Below, one piece after another: positions 11,111 to 23,300 of a stretch of DNA of 64,000 nt (within the stretch, counting starts at the first letter, position 1; each line of letters begins with the position of its first letter). Under the pieces are notes generated by a model, which saw nothing but the letters and a program-made list of their open reading frames with translations, searched no databases and was not told the DNA's origin. This stretch comes from Gelatoporia subvermispora B. Lineage: Eukaryota; Basidiomycota; Agaricomycetes; Polyporales; Gelatoporiaceae. Made by a program: the position numbers and the translations under genes. The DNA lies in the NCBI GenBank assembly GCA_000320605.2, contig KB445791.1, positions 328,272 to 392,271 of the forward strand, given 5' to 3'.

Positions 11111-12025
11111 TTAAAGCTGATCTACGAGGACACTAGTGTAGATTTGCGACATTTCTTTGGTGGATTCGACTTCTTGCGGAAGCTCGAGTACTGGCATCTT
11201 GAGAGGCTCGGAAACAGACAAGACTGGGACACGCTTGGGCTCGGGCTCGGGTTCTCCATCGTCTGCGGGAAGCTTTCCGATGTCTTCGTACCAGTCCTGG
11301 GAGCATTCCATCAGTATTGTTACCATGCCTTGACCCCGTGATATGCTCACCTCTTTGTTCAATTCAATGTACCTGCTCATCGCCTCCTTGCACGCGATGT
11401 CGTCGAGGACGACCACCTCGACTCCGCGACTCCGGAGCAGGTCTTCGTCGCCTTTGAACGTCGTGTTCTCACCGATCACGACTCTTGGGATCTTGTACAG
11501 CAGGATCGCGCCGCAGCACATACTGCACGGGCTGTACAAGGTGAAGGTCGTTCAGCGTGCCAGCCCGCTTATCCGCTCACGGGCCATACCTAAGTGTTGT
11601 GTACTACCCGCGTCATTGCGCGTCAGCACCCCATCCTGCTCCGATGCGCAGGACGCGGCACTCACCAGGGTCATGTTGCGGTAGCGATGCGGGGGGAGGC
11701 GCCCCGCGGCTTCGAGCGCGACGATCTCGGCGTGCATCACGCACGAACCGCGCTGCACGCGCTCGTTGTGCCCTGCACCGACAACCCACGTCTCGCCGTT
11801 CGTCTGGTGGTGCACAAGCGACGCGCCGATCGGGATCCCGCCCTCGCCGAGGCCTTTGAGCGCGTACGCGACGGCCGTCTCGAAGCCCACAGCGTCGCGC
11901 TCCTCGAGCCGGTTGATGAACGAGTCCGCCGCCGATGCGCCCGTGCTGGCGGACTCCTCGGGCGAGGTTTTCGTTGCGGGCGCGTCGCAGAGGTCCGAGG
12001 GAGCGTCCTGCGCGCGAGTAGGCAT
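11111..12025 (-). CDS. FCY1: Cytosine deaminase (Fcy1-like)
   Basis: Four exons on the minus strand: 12025-11666, 11603-11590 (a 14-nt micro-exon), 11531-11351 and 11296-11111 (246 aa). It converts cytosine to uracil in pyrimidine salvage. The zinc site is intact: VMHAEIVALE (His98, proton-shuttle Glu100) and SPCSMC (Cys127, Cys130). The micro-exon supplies YTTL plus two bases of the Ser codon, and only with it is the conserved YTTLSPCSMC block restored, so the model is strong. The conserved family end (DWYEDIG) is followed by about 50 extra residues rich in Glu/Pro, and the N-terminus is about 35 residues longer than yeast Fcy1 (158 aa). The enzyme family also activates 5-fluorocytosine. Confidence 0.92.
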
Positions 12026-12999
12026 CGTAGGCGGGCGGCGGGGTGAAAAGCAGAGATGAGCGCGCTCTTATCGTTGGCGCGTGCGGGCCAGTGATCCAGC
12101 GCACACGAGGTAGCCTGTCAGTCTAAAGCTTCTTCGCACCGGTAGGGCTCCTTACCCTTTTTAAGCTCACAATTGACTCTCTCCCCGTCCGCGTGGTTCT
12201 GCCCTGCTCACACCAGAATTGCAATGGTTAAGCGTGCTCGCCCCGGTGCGATTGGTGCCCTCAAGTTGAATAGGGAACATGCATTTAGACACCACCAGTG
12301 GTGAGAACGGCTCTTCGCCGTGAGAGCGAGAAGAGCGACCACGCCGTAACTCGGCGCTAGGGTCATTCATTCATCGCGCGCCTGCAGTATGTCCGAGCCT
12401 TACAGTCAACGGTCACGTATACAGCCAGAGCATCGAGATCGAGTCGCAACTAGAACAGTCCAGGGTAGTCAGGCAGAAGAGTCCATTTTTTCTCGAGCTA
12501 GACACGATAGCACCAGTGGTGATTGCAAGCTTAAGCATCAGTAGACACCGAGCGCTCTCGCAGACAACTCGGGTTGATATTCAGGTGATATTGCCTTATG
12601 AGAACTTCAGCGAGATATATCCTTGTAGCTCAAGGTTGACCAAGTTGTGTCGAGGAGGAGGATGGCAAGTTATACCTTGCCTCGAGCTCCCTTCTCTCTG
12701 ACTTACTCGAATAACGTGTAATGTGGGAATAAGATTCCACTTTTGGGCAACTACTAACCTGTACGGGCTGGAATGTTGATCACGATTCACCACATCGTCT
12801 CCGACCGCCACCATTTCTGCTCTTTTTCGCCACGGAATCTAGTGTACTTGTTTCGCATTGTATTTGAGCACGGTAGGAACCGCCGGCGAAACACCCGACA
12901 TAATTAGGTGCGTCTATTTTCAGCTTCCACGTCTACCCCAACCTCATCTGACCTGCGACCGCCACGACCACTTTCGCTCAGAGCATACGATTTATTTGC
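12026..12999. other. Intergenic between divergent cytosine deaminase and Gdt1 genes
   Basis: 974 bp separating two divergently transcribed genes, so it probably holds both promoters. No open frame with conserved content was seen on either strand. Confidence 0.5.
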
Positions 13000-14003
13000 A
13001 TGGCCCTCGAAAATGACCCAACAATTGATGACGGAGAGTTTCACGCCCTATGGCAGTCGTTTGCCATGATCATCTTCTCCGAGATTGGAGACAAGACGTT
13101 CCTCATCGCCGCCATTCTCGCGATGCGTCACGCCCGGCTCGTCGTCTTTGCTGGCGCATTCGCTTCCCTCCTCGTCATGTCTATCCTCTCAGCCGAGCTC
13201 GGGCACCTCCTGCCGACCCTCATTCCACGGCGGTGGACGCAGGTCGCCGCCGCCGTGCTCTTCCTCGTGTTTGGCTGGAAGATGCTCCAGGAGGGCCGTG
13301 AGATGCAGGGGAATGAGAAGATGCAGGAGGAGATGAAGGAGGCCGAGGAGGACATCGAGGGCGACGAGGCCCAGCACGACGGCACCGGCGTCATCATCGG
13401 CGAGGGTGAGGGCGCCGGGGGAGTCATCCCACTGGAGGCCCTCGAGGGCGGCCGGGCACCACGGTCCCCCATCCATGCGCGTCGCGCAAGTACTGCCTCG
13501 GTGACGAATAGCACGCTCCCCGGTGGGTGGAAGAAGCACGCCGAGGCCGCGCGCAACTTCTTCAGCCTGTTCTTGGGGCCGGTCTTCGTGCAGGCGTTCG
13601 TGCTCACCTTCCTCGGCGAGTGGGGCGACCGCAGCCAGATCTCGACCATCGCGCTCGCCGCGGCTCATGTGAGTCATTTTTCCATTCCGCCGTCCTTCTG
13701 TGAGCGCGCGCCCGGGCTGACACGGCTTGCTGCGCAGAATGTATATGTAGTCATCCTCGGGACAGTCATCGGACACTCATGTTGTACCGCGCTTGCGGTT
13801 GTGGGCGGCCGGTACGTCTCCACGAAGATATCTGTCAAACACGGTACGTGTGGTCCCTGCTTCTGGTACTTGTCGGTCCACTGACAGCGCGTGCAGTAAC
13901 GCTGGCCGGAAGCGGGTTGTTCTTATTATTCGGAATCATCTATCTCTACGAGGCATTCTTGTCAATAGATGCGGAGACGTCAGACTTCCGTCCTATATCA
14001 TGA
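13000..14003 (+). CDS. GDT1: Gdt1/TMEM165-family cation-proton exchanger
   Basis: Three exons: 13000-13668, 13738-13843 and 13897-14003 (293 aa). Members are Golgi membrane Ca2+/Mn2+:H+ antiporters that supply Mn2+ for glycosylation and limit cytosolic Ca2+. Both defining E-x-G-D-[KR]-[ST] motifs are present: EIGDKT at 28-33 and EWGDRS at 207-212, each at the start of a three-helix repeat. The repeats are separated by a long acidic then Gly/Ser-rich cytosolic loop (about residues 100-180, EEMKEAEEDIEGDEAQ). Six or seven hydrophobic helices are visible. There is no obvious cleaved signal peptide before the first motif; the N-terminus is shorter than yeast Gdt1, so an upstream exon is possible. 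Confidence 0.9.
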
Positions 14004-15743
14004 CGACTAGCATAATCATAGACTTCGACCATGACTCTGGAGGCATGTGCACTCTGCAAGATACGCCTACAAGCTCTTTGACCGCAAACCGCCACCCACG
14101 TGTTAAACGACTTAAAGCCACTACCATGCTGTTCTTGTGGGCGGAAAGTCTTACTCGGGGGGTTTTGCCGCATTAGCGCGAAACTCGACCGTCTGCTTTG
14201 TGTACTGTTGATATGAAGAACGCTCAGTGGTGCGTCTGCTTACTTCTCAGAGCCTCAGGGTGTGGTTTCCGTATCTTTCGACTCGTCTGCGGCTGGCGTT
14301 AGTACGTCACAACAGTCGTGGCTCGGAGCGCTTTGTCTACCTGCAAGTGGTGCCATGTCCTCTCCAGCTAGCCGTGAGTAATGGAGCGCAATGAGAAAGT
14401 ACTCGAGGCCGTTACATCTAAACTGCAGACGCACCTGTAAGATTGCGGCGCCTGCACTATGCGCGCCGTGCAACTGAGCATGACTTACCAGATGCAAGTA
14501 CGGCGCAAAAACAAACTTGAACAATGCGGACGTCCCCCCCGAAGAAGATCGCCATGAGCCCGCTCTCCTTCCTTCCACCAGGAGTTGTTGCGCCCATCCT
14601 CACCAGGGGACCAGGCCATTATCTCCGTTGATATCAACGTGCGTGAGGTCCCCGTCCGGAGAAGACACCGCCCTGACTAACGGCCTTTTCCCTCCAGTCC
14701 AGCCAGACGTGTCCGGTGCCGATCAGAGTGCTCTGTCATGGCGCGATGAGTATGTCACTTCGTACCCACACCCAACACCCCGCCCGCCGGCGGTGTGAAT
14801 TTTGCCCCTTGCGGTAGACCCCGTCCAGTGCAGGGTACGAGCACGTGTGGGCTCGCCGGGGATGCCTCGATGCGCGAATCGAATGCTGAGGGTAGCGCGG
14901 GAGGCTTACACGAGGCGGTACGCCTTGTTGGGCGGTGCATTGCCCCTGCCATTTTTGTGCGAGTCGACCGGTTGTGGCCATCGGGTCTTTGTGGTCTACA
15001 TTGACCACTGTACCCGTTCAGCGACGTCTTCGCACATTTCGCGTCCAGTCCATAGCTCACCAAAACTTCCGGGAAAGTCTTTGGCTTGGCGCGCTGCCTT
15101 AGGTAGCCAATCGGTCTGCGTATGGTCGTAAAAACGCCCAAAGCGATCACGGAGTGGAAGATGAGGGCACGGTGCGTCGCCGAGTACGTTCGAGGTGCAT
15201 TTTAAACAACTGATACTTAACAGAACGCAGCCCCATGGGCCTTCCACAATTACGAGGCCGGCTTGCGACGTAATCTGCGCCTGTGCCAACCATCAGCCAG
15301 AACGACTACCGCACGCATCCATCGTACCTTGTAACATGTTCTTTGCCAGCACATGACGGGCGTTCTTTCATAATCGTATTCAAGACGTACCTGGAGACGT
15401 ATCGACGTACTCTGCCTTCCATTAGAACCCTGATCTGGTCGAACATGGCGACAGTGCGCAGGCGCTTAATCGCTAGATGCGTCCCTCATTGACGAGCCGG
15501 TTCATCGGCAGCGCAGCACGTTCGAAATGAGTGTGGGTATGCTCGAAGTCCTGTCCAGCGACGCTCAGCGCAGTCCGATCGGTGTGGGGGGCCTTCGCGG
15601 GCCTTGACAACCTGTCGCTATGACCTCGGAAGAGACCGACTATCGAAGCTCCAGGTCTTCGACGCCGTCGAGGGACAAGGAGCACCATGGCAATGGGCAA
15701 ATGGACTTACAAGACTCGAGCATATTCACAGTCAAGAACTTAC
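14004..15743. other. Sparse region, unresolved exons on the minus strand
   Basis: No confident model. Several minus-strand stretches look coding between good splice sites: about 14350-14440 (VRLQFRCNGLEYFLIALHYS after a strong intron), about 15060-15110 (RAKPKTFPEVL), and about 15400-15450 (FDQIRVLMEGRVRRYVSR). They may be later exons of the gene that starts near 16175, but frames are interrupted and I could not join them. A decayed gene is the alternative. Confidence 0.3.
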
Positions 15744-16175
15744 GTAGTCGTCGGGCCGGGCCGTCGGCTCGACCTTGAGCAATACTCGTAGTCCTTCATT
15801 GAAGTCGGTGTTGCGAAGACACCGCTGTATCCGGTGGATAGTGAGCTTCTGCGCTGTCCCTGACGACGTTCTGCCCTGACCTAGACACAAGTAGTCAGCG
15901 ACGGACGAAATGACGTACTGACCTTGATGAGAGTATTTATGCAGACCGCTCGTTATCAACGTGGCTTACCCACCTATCCTTGATATATCCTAACACTCAC
16001 CTGGATCGGACAGTACTCGCTTTGTCAGCCAGCAGCACCCCAAGGTGGCGCCATAGTCAGCGACGGTCAAGTCGTAGCGGGGTGGATGAGGTCTCAGACT
16101 GCAAGAGCCTTTGTTAGAGTGCAGTTTTATCTGAAGCGGTACCGTATCTCGCTCCACCCCTCTGGCCCCACTCAT
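15744..16175 (-). CDS. Unidentified intron-containing gene (partial model)
   Basis: Two exons can be joined in phase on the minus strand: 16175-16001 (start MSGARGVERD, ending LTKRVLSDPG) and 15880-15744 (QGRTSSG to ARPDDY). Both end at good donors (GTGAGT, GTAAGT) and the second begins after CTAG. The first exon contains VADYGATLGCCWLTKRVL, a hydrophobic stretch that could be a membrane segment. The second is charged and helical in character. The intervening 120 nt may hide another small exon. The model probably continues toward lower coordinates (see 14004-15743). I do not recognise the family. A pseudogene is possible. Confidence 0.3.
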
Positions 16176-18556
16176 ATCTGAAATTCTTCAGCCTCGCTAT
16201 ATCCCCGGTCTGCGACGATCCGCAAACTCTCCATTGTCGGATGTCCTATCTAGGATCTTGCTTAACGAGAGTGTGTGGACATTTCCTTACCTGGACCATT
16301 TCTGACTAAATGGTCCGATCAGTTTGCGCTTGTTACATGGGTCCGCTCGCCTGGCGATTCAGTGAGCGTACGTGAGCGTTCCACTACCTGATGTGGGAAG
16401 GTCTGATAAATTCATCAGAACACGTTTGTCTAAACAATTGCATGGTCTTAGTCTTGATCAGCACATCGAGCTGGAAATACGACGAGTTAGCACCGCTGCA
16501 TGGCTGATATATAGGCGCAGATGTTACGCGATGCTAATCCGTTCAAAGAATGAATGGAGACGTCAGTCGGTGGGAACGACTTCAGCAAGAAACGCAGAGG
16601 TTCTGCCAGCTTTTTTCCGGCCGGTTTGGCTCGTGTAGTAACGGGATACGACTTGCTAACACAGTTACCGCCACTAGATCGCTGCCCTGGCGCTGCGAAA
16701 ACGTCTAGACAATATGAGACGCCGCAACCTTGTATTTTTGTATCACGTGATCCAGCATTAGTGGTTGCAGTTCGTGCAGCGCTTCGGATACGGCCCGATC
16801 GCACGGTTGATGACCTGAAACAGCTCGTAAACATCGCGACTCCAGTGCGCAGGAGGTGAGGCTGATTATCTGTCTCAGGATCAGGGCCATCTGCGTCCCG
16901 TGTAAAGCGCAAGCAGATATTCGTGTCGAAATCGGTGAGTTACCACGAAATTGCTCCGGTGCAGGTGCTCATATATCTTCACGGGGAGCAGCCATATAAT
17001 AGACTATGGCGCTCGACTTCCCCGTCGAAGACACGGCGAATTGTCAGGATTGGTGCGTATAATTGCCGGAATGATTCGGGTAACTCTATTAGTCTGATTT
17101 GTGTGATGGGCAAGATGCTTCGGCATGCGCCCCTTGCGACTCGCATATCGCCTTCGAGTCGTGCGTCCGCCAAAGCGACTCGAAAGTCTTGTTGCGATCT
17201 GACATGTGGACAAATCACGTTGCTACGACGCCGTCGATGTGGAGACATTTCCCCCTGCTCTTGCCTCGGGGATTCGCACAGAAGCTAGCGACTGGAGCGG
17301 AATCAGCCTGCATCAACTCTCCACATGTACCTTATCTCGGCGTCCTGCGGCTGTCTCATGGTAGAAACCAAGCATCGGCACATCCCTCATATGCATGACG
17401 ACAGGCGGATATACCGAGGACGGGGAACCAGAATCTATGGCTTGCGTGCTCGTCCCAAATGGTAGGTTCCGTGACCCCGATTGTCTGATGTCTTCATGTT
17501 TCTCCCGCGAATGGGTCTCTCGGGCATGTGTTCTGCTTCTCAGGCTCAATTTTGCGCGGCGGTTCCCGCTGTCAACGAGACCTGTGTCAAAAAACGCACA
17601 AAGGTGGGCACGTAGCGGCTATCTCTGGCGAATCTGGCCGGCTTACAGGTCCCGCTCTCAGCTATCTCGACATCTATATCGGCACACGGATGCTTTCATG
17701 ATCTAGGGCTATTCTCGTGTGGTAAAGACATGCCTAGCGCTGGTTCCAGGTGTGGAGAGTTATATCCTGCTCCGTGGCTCCCATGGGATTTTCGGGAAAC
17801 TAGTAGCCCAACTCGTGGATATGACAAACGATCGACACGCTCGGGGCACGGCGTGTTCCTCTCTGTGGAGCTAAAGCGAGCCTCTTCATTCTTCCAGTCG
17901 TTGGGTGATGTTTGTGCCAAGGATCTTACTGTCGCCGAGCTCAGATGATCTTCGCGGACAGATTGGCCCGGCACGATTAATGTTTGTGGTCACCTGAATC
18001 CCGCATGGGAGTTCTACCGAATCGAATGTTGCCGCAAGCTCTATCATTGGATCGCGATCTCGGAGCGTATGGACGAGTCCGATGCTGTGTCTTGTAGCAT
18101 ATGTGCCCTTGTGCGGCATGTAGGCCACTGTTTGCCTTCTCACGCACCCCAAGGTGCGATCGATGGCATCCTACGGGGAAACCATTGCCGTTGATCGGTA
18201 CGGCTAACCATATCTTCCGTGGTCCACAGCTCACTTAGTACGTACGATCCCTACCGCTCCTAAACTCAATTCTACCTCTTCAGATATGTAGAAATTCGAT
18301 TATTGCAGCTGTTGTGCACGCGCAATCAAAGCCCGTCCATGATACACAAACAGAAAGCCGCGATTCAAGTATTGCCATTTCGTGTCCATGATTCTACGGG
18401 ATGTCTGATTTTCGTACAAATAAAAATATTTGATTAGAGCTCAAGGCAGTCAGTCCAATCCGTCGATGCGAGCTAAAAATATTGTTTGACTGTGTGACGC
18501 GTAGATAACATGGTACTTTTGCAATCGAATGCTATAGTGGGCGCCAAACGAAGTAC
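16176..18556. other. Sparse region without an assignable gene
   Basis: About 2.4 kb. Open stretches occur on both strands, for example minus 18152-17990 (with VHTLRDRDPMIELAATF, ending at a GTGACC donor-like site), minus 17420-17340, and plus 17770-17880 (LLRGSHGIFGKLVAQLVDMT). None joins into a family I know. The base composition and frequent stops suggest either lineage-specific intron-rich genes or decayed ones. Confidence 0.3.
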
Positions 18557-18562
18557 AAAAAA
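18557..18562 (-). terminator. Pol III terminator of tRNA-Asp
   Basis: Six T on the minus strand, beginning one base beyond the tRNA-Asp 3' end. Confidence 0.75.
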
Positions 18563-18563
18563 G

Positions 18564-18645
18564 CTCCCCGGCCGAGAGTCGAACTCGGCTCTTGCGCGGC
18601 CTGTAAAGTGACAGGCGCATGTACTAACCGATATACTACCGGGGA
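18564..18645 (-). tRNA. tRNA-Asp (anticodon GTC) with a 10-nt intron
   Basis: On the minus strand the acceptor TCCCCGG pairs with CCGGGGA and the discriminator is G. The D ar includes GGTTAGTAC, the anticodon stem TGCGC/GCGCA surrounds a 17-nt loop (7 nt plus a 10-nt intron after position 37), and the T arm is CCGAG-TTCGACT-CTCGG. The loop reads CTGTCA before the intron, giving anticodon GTC. All arms pair, so it is likely functional. Confidence 0.93.
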
Positions 18646-18872
18646 CTTATCAGGCGTTTAATCCGTAACGTTGGTAATCAAAGGTAATCAGTGTAATGTG
18701 TACTTGCTCGATTATGTCAAAGGCCCATGCAGCAACTGAGACAACCGGTCAGACATGTATAGAATTCTAGTTTCTCTGTATTATACGATGGGTACGGCCT
18801 CGCATAGGGTTGCTTACCCAAGATGTAATATGAGACAGCATAACGGAGGGATTTGCGTCCTAACTAATGTCA

Positions 18873-20391
18873 TTAGTCGGTGTTGACCGTTGACGATGTC
18901 ATTTCCCACACACTCCCCACTTCTCCATGCAACCTCTAGTATTCGGTGAGAATTTGTAGAACGGTGAGGTGACTGATCTCTCACCACCGTGTCTATCGCG
19001 AAAGAAGCTAGCGCCTCGAGGACTGCTTTGCCACTCCATGCCTCCACTTCGGCGACCTGTTGAGGAGTGATAAAAGCTTCCGAGACGCGTGATGCGAACA
19101 CCATCTGGGCGGCAGCGGCACGGATCTTGGGTCTGGGCTGCAGCTCATGCCCATCCGGGCCTGAGACAGAAACATTCGGTGGCTCACTCTGCGTGGAGGG
19201 GATGTGGGAGGGGGAAATTGAAGGGTGGACCGGGAGAGCGCTTAGAGGGGGTTGCACCCTCCCGCTTGGATGTGCAGATGTGCGCCAACTGGTCGCAAGG
19301 TGCAAGATATGGAATGTTTCCATCTACACGCGGCAGCAGAAGTCGGTCAATCTCTGGAGTAGATGGCCCAGTCTCCCTGCGCACCTCAAACGTGGCCAAC
19401 GCCGGATGTGTGGCTAACAACTGAGGTATGAGATTCTCATTGTGATCTGGAAAAGACGTATGTCGTCCTTGCGAGGAGTAGAAGCTGTCGTAGAGACGTT
19501 AAGCCAGTGATGTGATACTGACAAGCCTATAGGATAATCTGTACCTATCGGTGGACGCATTCAGAGTTTGATGCAAGATCGGAAACTGAATTCCTTCCGG
19601 TCGGGTCTTCTCAAGGGCGTCTTTGACCTATCCGAGATCGTCAGCGCCGTTGATGGGGCGTAGTTGTCCGTCTGCCGCTCACCGCCGCATGTAGTTCGGG
19701 GTCAGTAGAGACCTGTACGTGAGATTGCGTAAATCTCTGCTTAGACGATAGCAGTCCCAACCTCACCGGTTTGCTGACTCTGTACGGGACATCATCCGAC
19801 ATGCTGGTAGTGAAGTCAAAGTCGTAGTTCCTGGTCACGGAGAGGCTGGCTTCGGGCACCACTACCGTGCCAACGGGAACGTCTACAAGCGCACCGCAAG
19901 ACCCCAATCTTCGGAGCGGGCAGGGAAAGTCAGCAATTGGGAATCAGGCTTGACAGTGCCACAGAGACCTTATGACTACCATGTCTCCATTCAGACATTC
20001 TCTGACCTCGCGCATGAAGAAGTCCGCATTTGGACCACCCATGCCAATACTAACAATGGAAACAGGAACTCCCTTGTACCTTCCGGTGATGGTTGTGAAA
20101 CCGCGCTCCGAGGTCAATACAAAGCACCTCGGGACCGCATCTAGATATGCCGCGATACCATGTGCGCGAGATGGTGACCCCACCGTCACCTACAAAGCAT
20201 AAACTCCAGCCCGTAGAGTATATGGACCAGACTCACAATACGATTGGCGACCTCGCCAGCGCGAAGTCCCAGATGATAAACACGATGGTCTATTGTGCGA
20301 GGGAAGTCTGAGGCGTATACGAAGGAATCAGAAGCATGTGTGCCATAACGCCTCGAGACAGCTTACTAGCACTGAGTATTACGTCCTTCAT
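18873..20391 (-). CDS. Uridine phosphorylase (nucleoside phosphorylase family)
   Basis: Nine exons on the minus strand: 20391-20367, 20307-20237, 20189-19969, 19908-19767, 19712-19683, 19627-19545, 19484-19385, 19323-18985 and 18935-18873 (357 aa). It cleaves uridine with phosphate to uracil and ribose-1-phosphate. Motifs in order: NFPRTIDHRVYHLGLRAGEV, VTVGSPSRAHGIAAYLD, SIVSIGMGGPNADFF (phosphate/ribose-binding Gly-rich loop), RLGSCGALVDVPVGTVVVP, the FEMETFHILHLA segment that contacts uracil/ribose, and a C-terminal VEAWSGKAVLEAL then GEVGSVWEM. All introns are 47-61 nt and all phases close, including a 30-nt exon. The start at 20391 was chosen because it splices in phase to the conserved FPRT block; exon 1 has only 25 nt. 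It looks intact although the DNA around it is sparse. Confidence 0.9.
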
Positions 20392-23300
20392 TGTCCCAAG
20401 AAGCAATGATGTTAAAATCTATAGCTTATATGAGTGTATTGGTATATTGTCCGGAAGTGCGCCTGCGGGCATGTCGCGGATCTCGATGATCGAGCGGTTA
20501 CTGGCCACGTGGCATTGGATAGTTGGGTTCGTTGCGGCCGCCGGGTGCTGGTTTTCGTCTGTCATGACCCTCCCGACGCCTCACTCACGAGTCGCACTCC
20601 GAAATCGAGGGACGCTCGGGAGACCAACTGCGTTGTGCTGGAGGATCTCTTAACAAAAATCTCGGACGGACCGATCCCACGATACAAAATGTGACTTCTC
20701 CCTTCCAACGCTGAAGCCTCGAAATCCGTTCCGGCTGTGTACCGCCAGGACCACGCATGGGGCCAGCAGAAGTACGTTTATTTGGTACCTCCAACAAGAA
20801 GCAAACTCTTGTTGCTGCTCATCAGAAGTTCGAATCTTCCCGGTGCTCAATAAGGTCTTCACAGGTCATTTGCCCAGACAGCCGTATCGTTCGGCATCTT
20901 CGTTCCTAGCACATGTCTATCCGTCGAGAACCTTGTCTCCACATTCTTCCATGTATTTGAATAAGATCCTCGGCTTCAGACAACCGTTTAGATCACGCAT
21001 CCAACTGGAACGCCAGAACGTAATGCAAGCTTGTCTCGGTATGTTGCGCACGCGATTGACCGTGCCTCGGGAGCTGAACTTTCAACATTCGTGTACTCCA
21101 GAGCACCCATTTCTCTTGACGTATCATCTGACACAGCTTCCTTTTCTCAGCAGTGTGAAAAGGAAGGACTTAGTGCATATCTCGCGCGAGGGTGTGGGTC
21201 CTCACTCTGGAGATCTGCTCCGACCCAAATAGACCCGTATACCAGCTCGTACCACGTCGCGCAGGAATATCGGGTCGGTATACTCCCACACCCTTTTGGC
21301 ACGTTCCTGCCTGATCAAACACAACCATCAAGCAACGGCGTGCATGTCCGCTCCACCCTCGTCCCAAACCAAATTCGGTAGATAACACCCGTGTTGGACC
21401 AGAACTACGCTGAAACTCATTCCACACTTAGTTTGATGACTGTTTGCACACAGCCGTGAAATGGCCCGGGTCGATACTTTGGTTGCCCCCAGGTCCTGAC
21501 AGCACCCCCGGTCGCATCTTGGGCGCAAATAGGGATCATTTCTTCTTCTGGTACTTTTGTCGTTGACGCGCATGAGGTCCTCCGGAGGACTGTCGTTGCG
21601 TACTTTGCCCACAAGATGGAACGCTCGCCGCCTCGGGATGTCGGCCTTGCGCATCGTTTGGCGCTCACTTCAGCCAAATCGCAATGACAACGGGTCTGAA
21701 AATCTCATGGTATTGTTCTGCTGTGTTTTTGTCCGCCTGTTCCGTGCGGACAATCGCATTACGTCTGAGCGCAATTCCCCATGTCAAATGAGACGTCTCT
21801 CACCTTTGAGGGCCTCCCGGCGAGTCGCCTGCCAGTACTCCCGAATATGGAACAAAGGAATATTGCATGCGACTCTACTTTTAGCTGTCTCGTTAAAGGG
21901 CCATAAGCTCACCCGGGACTTTCTATCCAGAAAACCCTTTGGACAATGCGTGTGGTGCGTGCTGACTATGTCTCATCTTCGTGCGCCTCAAAGAATCTCA
22001 GGCCTTACCTCGTCACTCCCATTGACGTTATATGTCCGTAGGAGACATGGCGCTGATCTATGTCAGCCAGAGGCCAGTGCCGTGACTTCGTCATAGATAA
22101 GCAGACGCCTTTTCACAATCTTTCAAGGCACCTCTTTACGAGGCGAACACGATGTCGTGTGTACTGCCTCTTGTGTCTGTCTGAGAGTCAAGCCAGTACC
22201 CACGTATGGTTATCATGACATCAGCCATGCATGCGAGACTCAGCGGCGGGCGTGTGCGACCCCAATGTAGGCGTCATTCTTTCATGTCGAGACCCGGGCG
22301 ACAACAGACCGCATGACTTTTCAGGCTGCGACAGCCACGAGGTACCTCTCACCGGGTCCGCTGTCCACCTGAGACTGGACAGATGATACACGCCCAAGGT
22401 AGCTTATTACGCGGCTAGCCGTGTCACATGCTATACGCTTCGATCCCCTCAGGTGTACGGGGCAAAGCAGCGTGCTTACCTGTTCAGACGCACGCAGAAA
22501 TGGCGCACGAGATTGTTGCAATGACGGCCCCAACACCACCTGAGCTTGCTGTCACCGGAGGTCGAGGCCGTGCCGACGGAGACAAACGGATTTTCGTTTG
22601 CCGAACCTCGGGGTCCGAAGAAGTCGACATGCTTCTGCCAAGCCTGATACTGCCAGCTCGCGCCAGCCGACTAACGTTGGCTTTCCAACTCGGACGGCGC
22701 AAGTCACTTCTGCGGACTTTGGTCATCTGACAGAGGCGTCTTTTAAGTTCTATGATGTATCGGGCACATTGTGTATTTGTCCGATATGTCGGCATGCCCA
22801 GCCGCTGACACCTCGTAGGCCTCCTCGTAGTGGAGCATACCGGCGGGGTATTGCTCGCTGGTACGTGAATTCAAGATCGCTTTGTTGGAAGAGCTCACTC
22901 GATCTCGCCATTTTGATCGCGAGTTTATGATGGCGGCGCCGCGCGGTTAAAGAAGCATTTCAGCATCCCGCCATTTCTCTCTCATGTCTCGATAATAAAC
23001 CTAATACATCTCGGTGACACATACAGGCATGAACCATGATCTCGAGGCGTTCGCGACGTGAAGTGTTGAGACCTCCACGCAATCAAGCGCTGCCATCTGC
23101 GTGCCGGGGTCAAGCTCTCATATGTCGAGATAAACATAGTGATCTAGGGTCTTATGCCTAGCGGTGCTGCGCGACAGATGACTGACGCCCTGATCATGTA
23201 CTAAAGTTCAGCATACGATGCCATTTTGATAAGTATTTCGGCTCGATACGGAGGCTGCTAGCCGTATGCCAGGAATTCAAGGCGGTCGAGGAGAGAGGAC

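Noticed and set aside
11109..11111. Overlap of the HAD and cytosine deaminase coding regions
   Set aside because: The convergent stops are 207 bp apart; only the untranslated ends could overlap.
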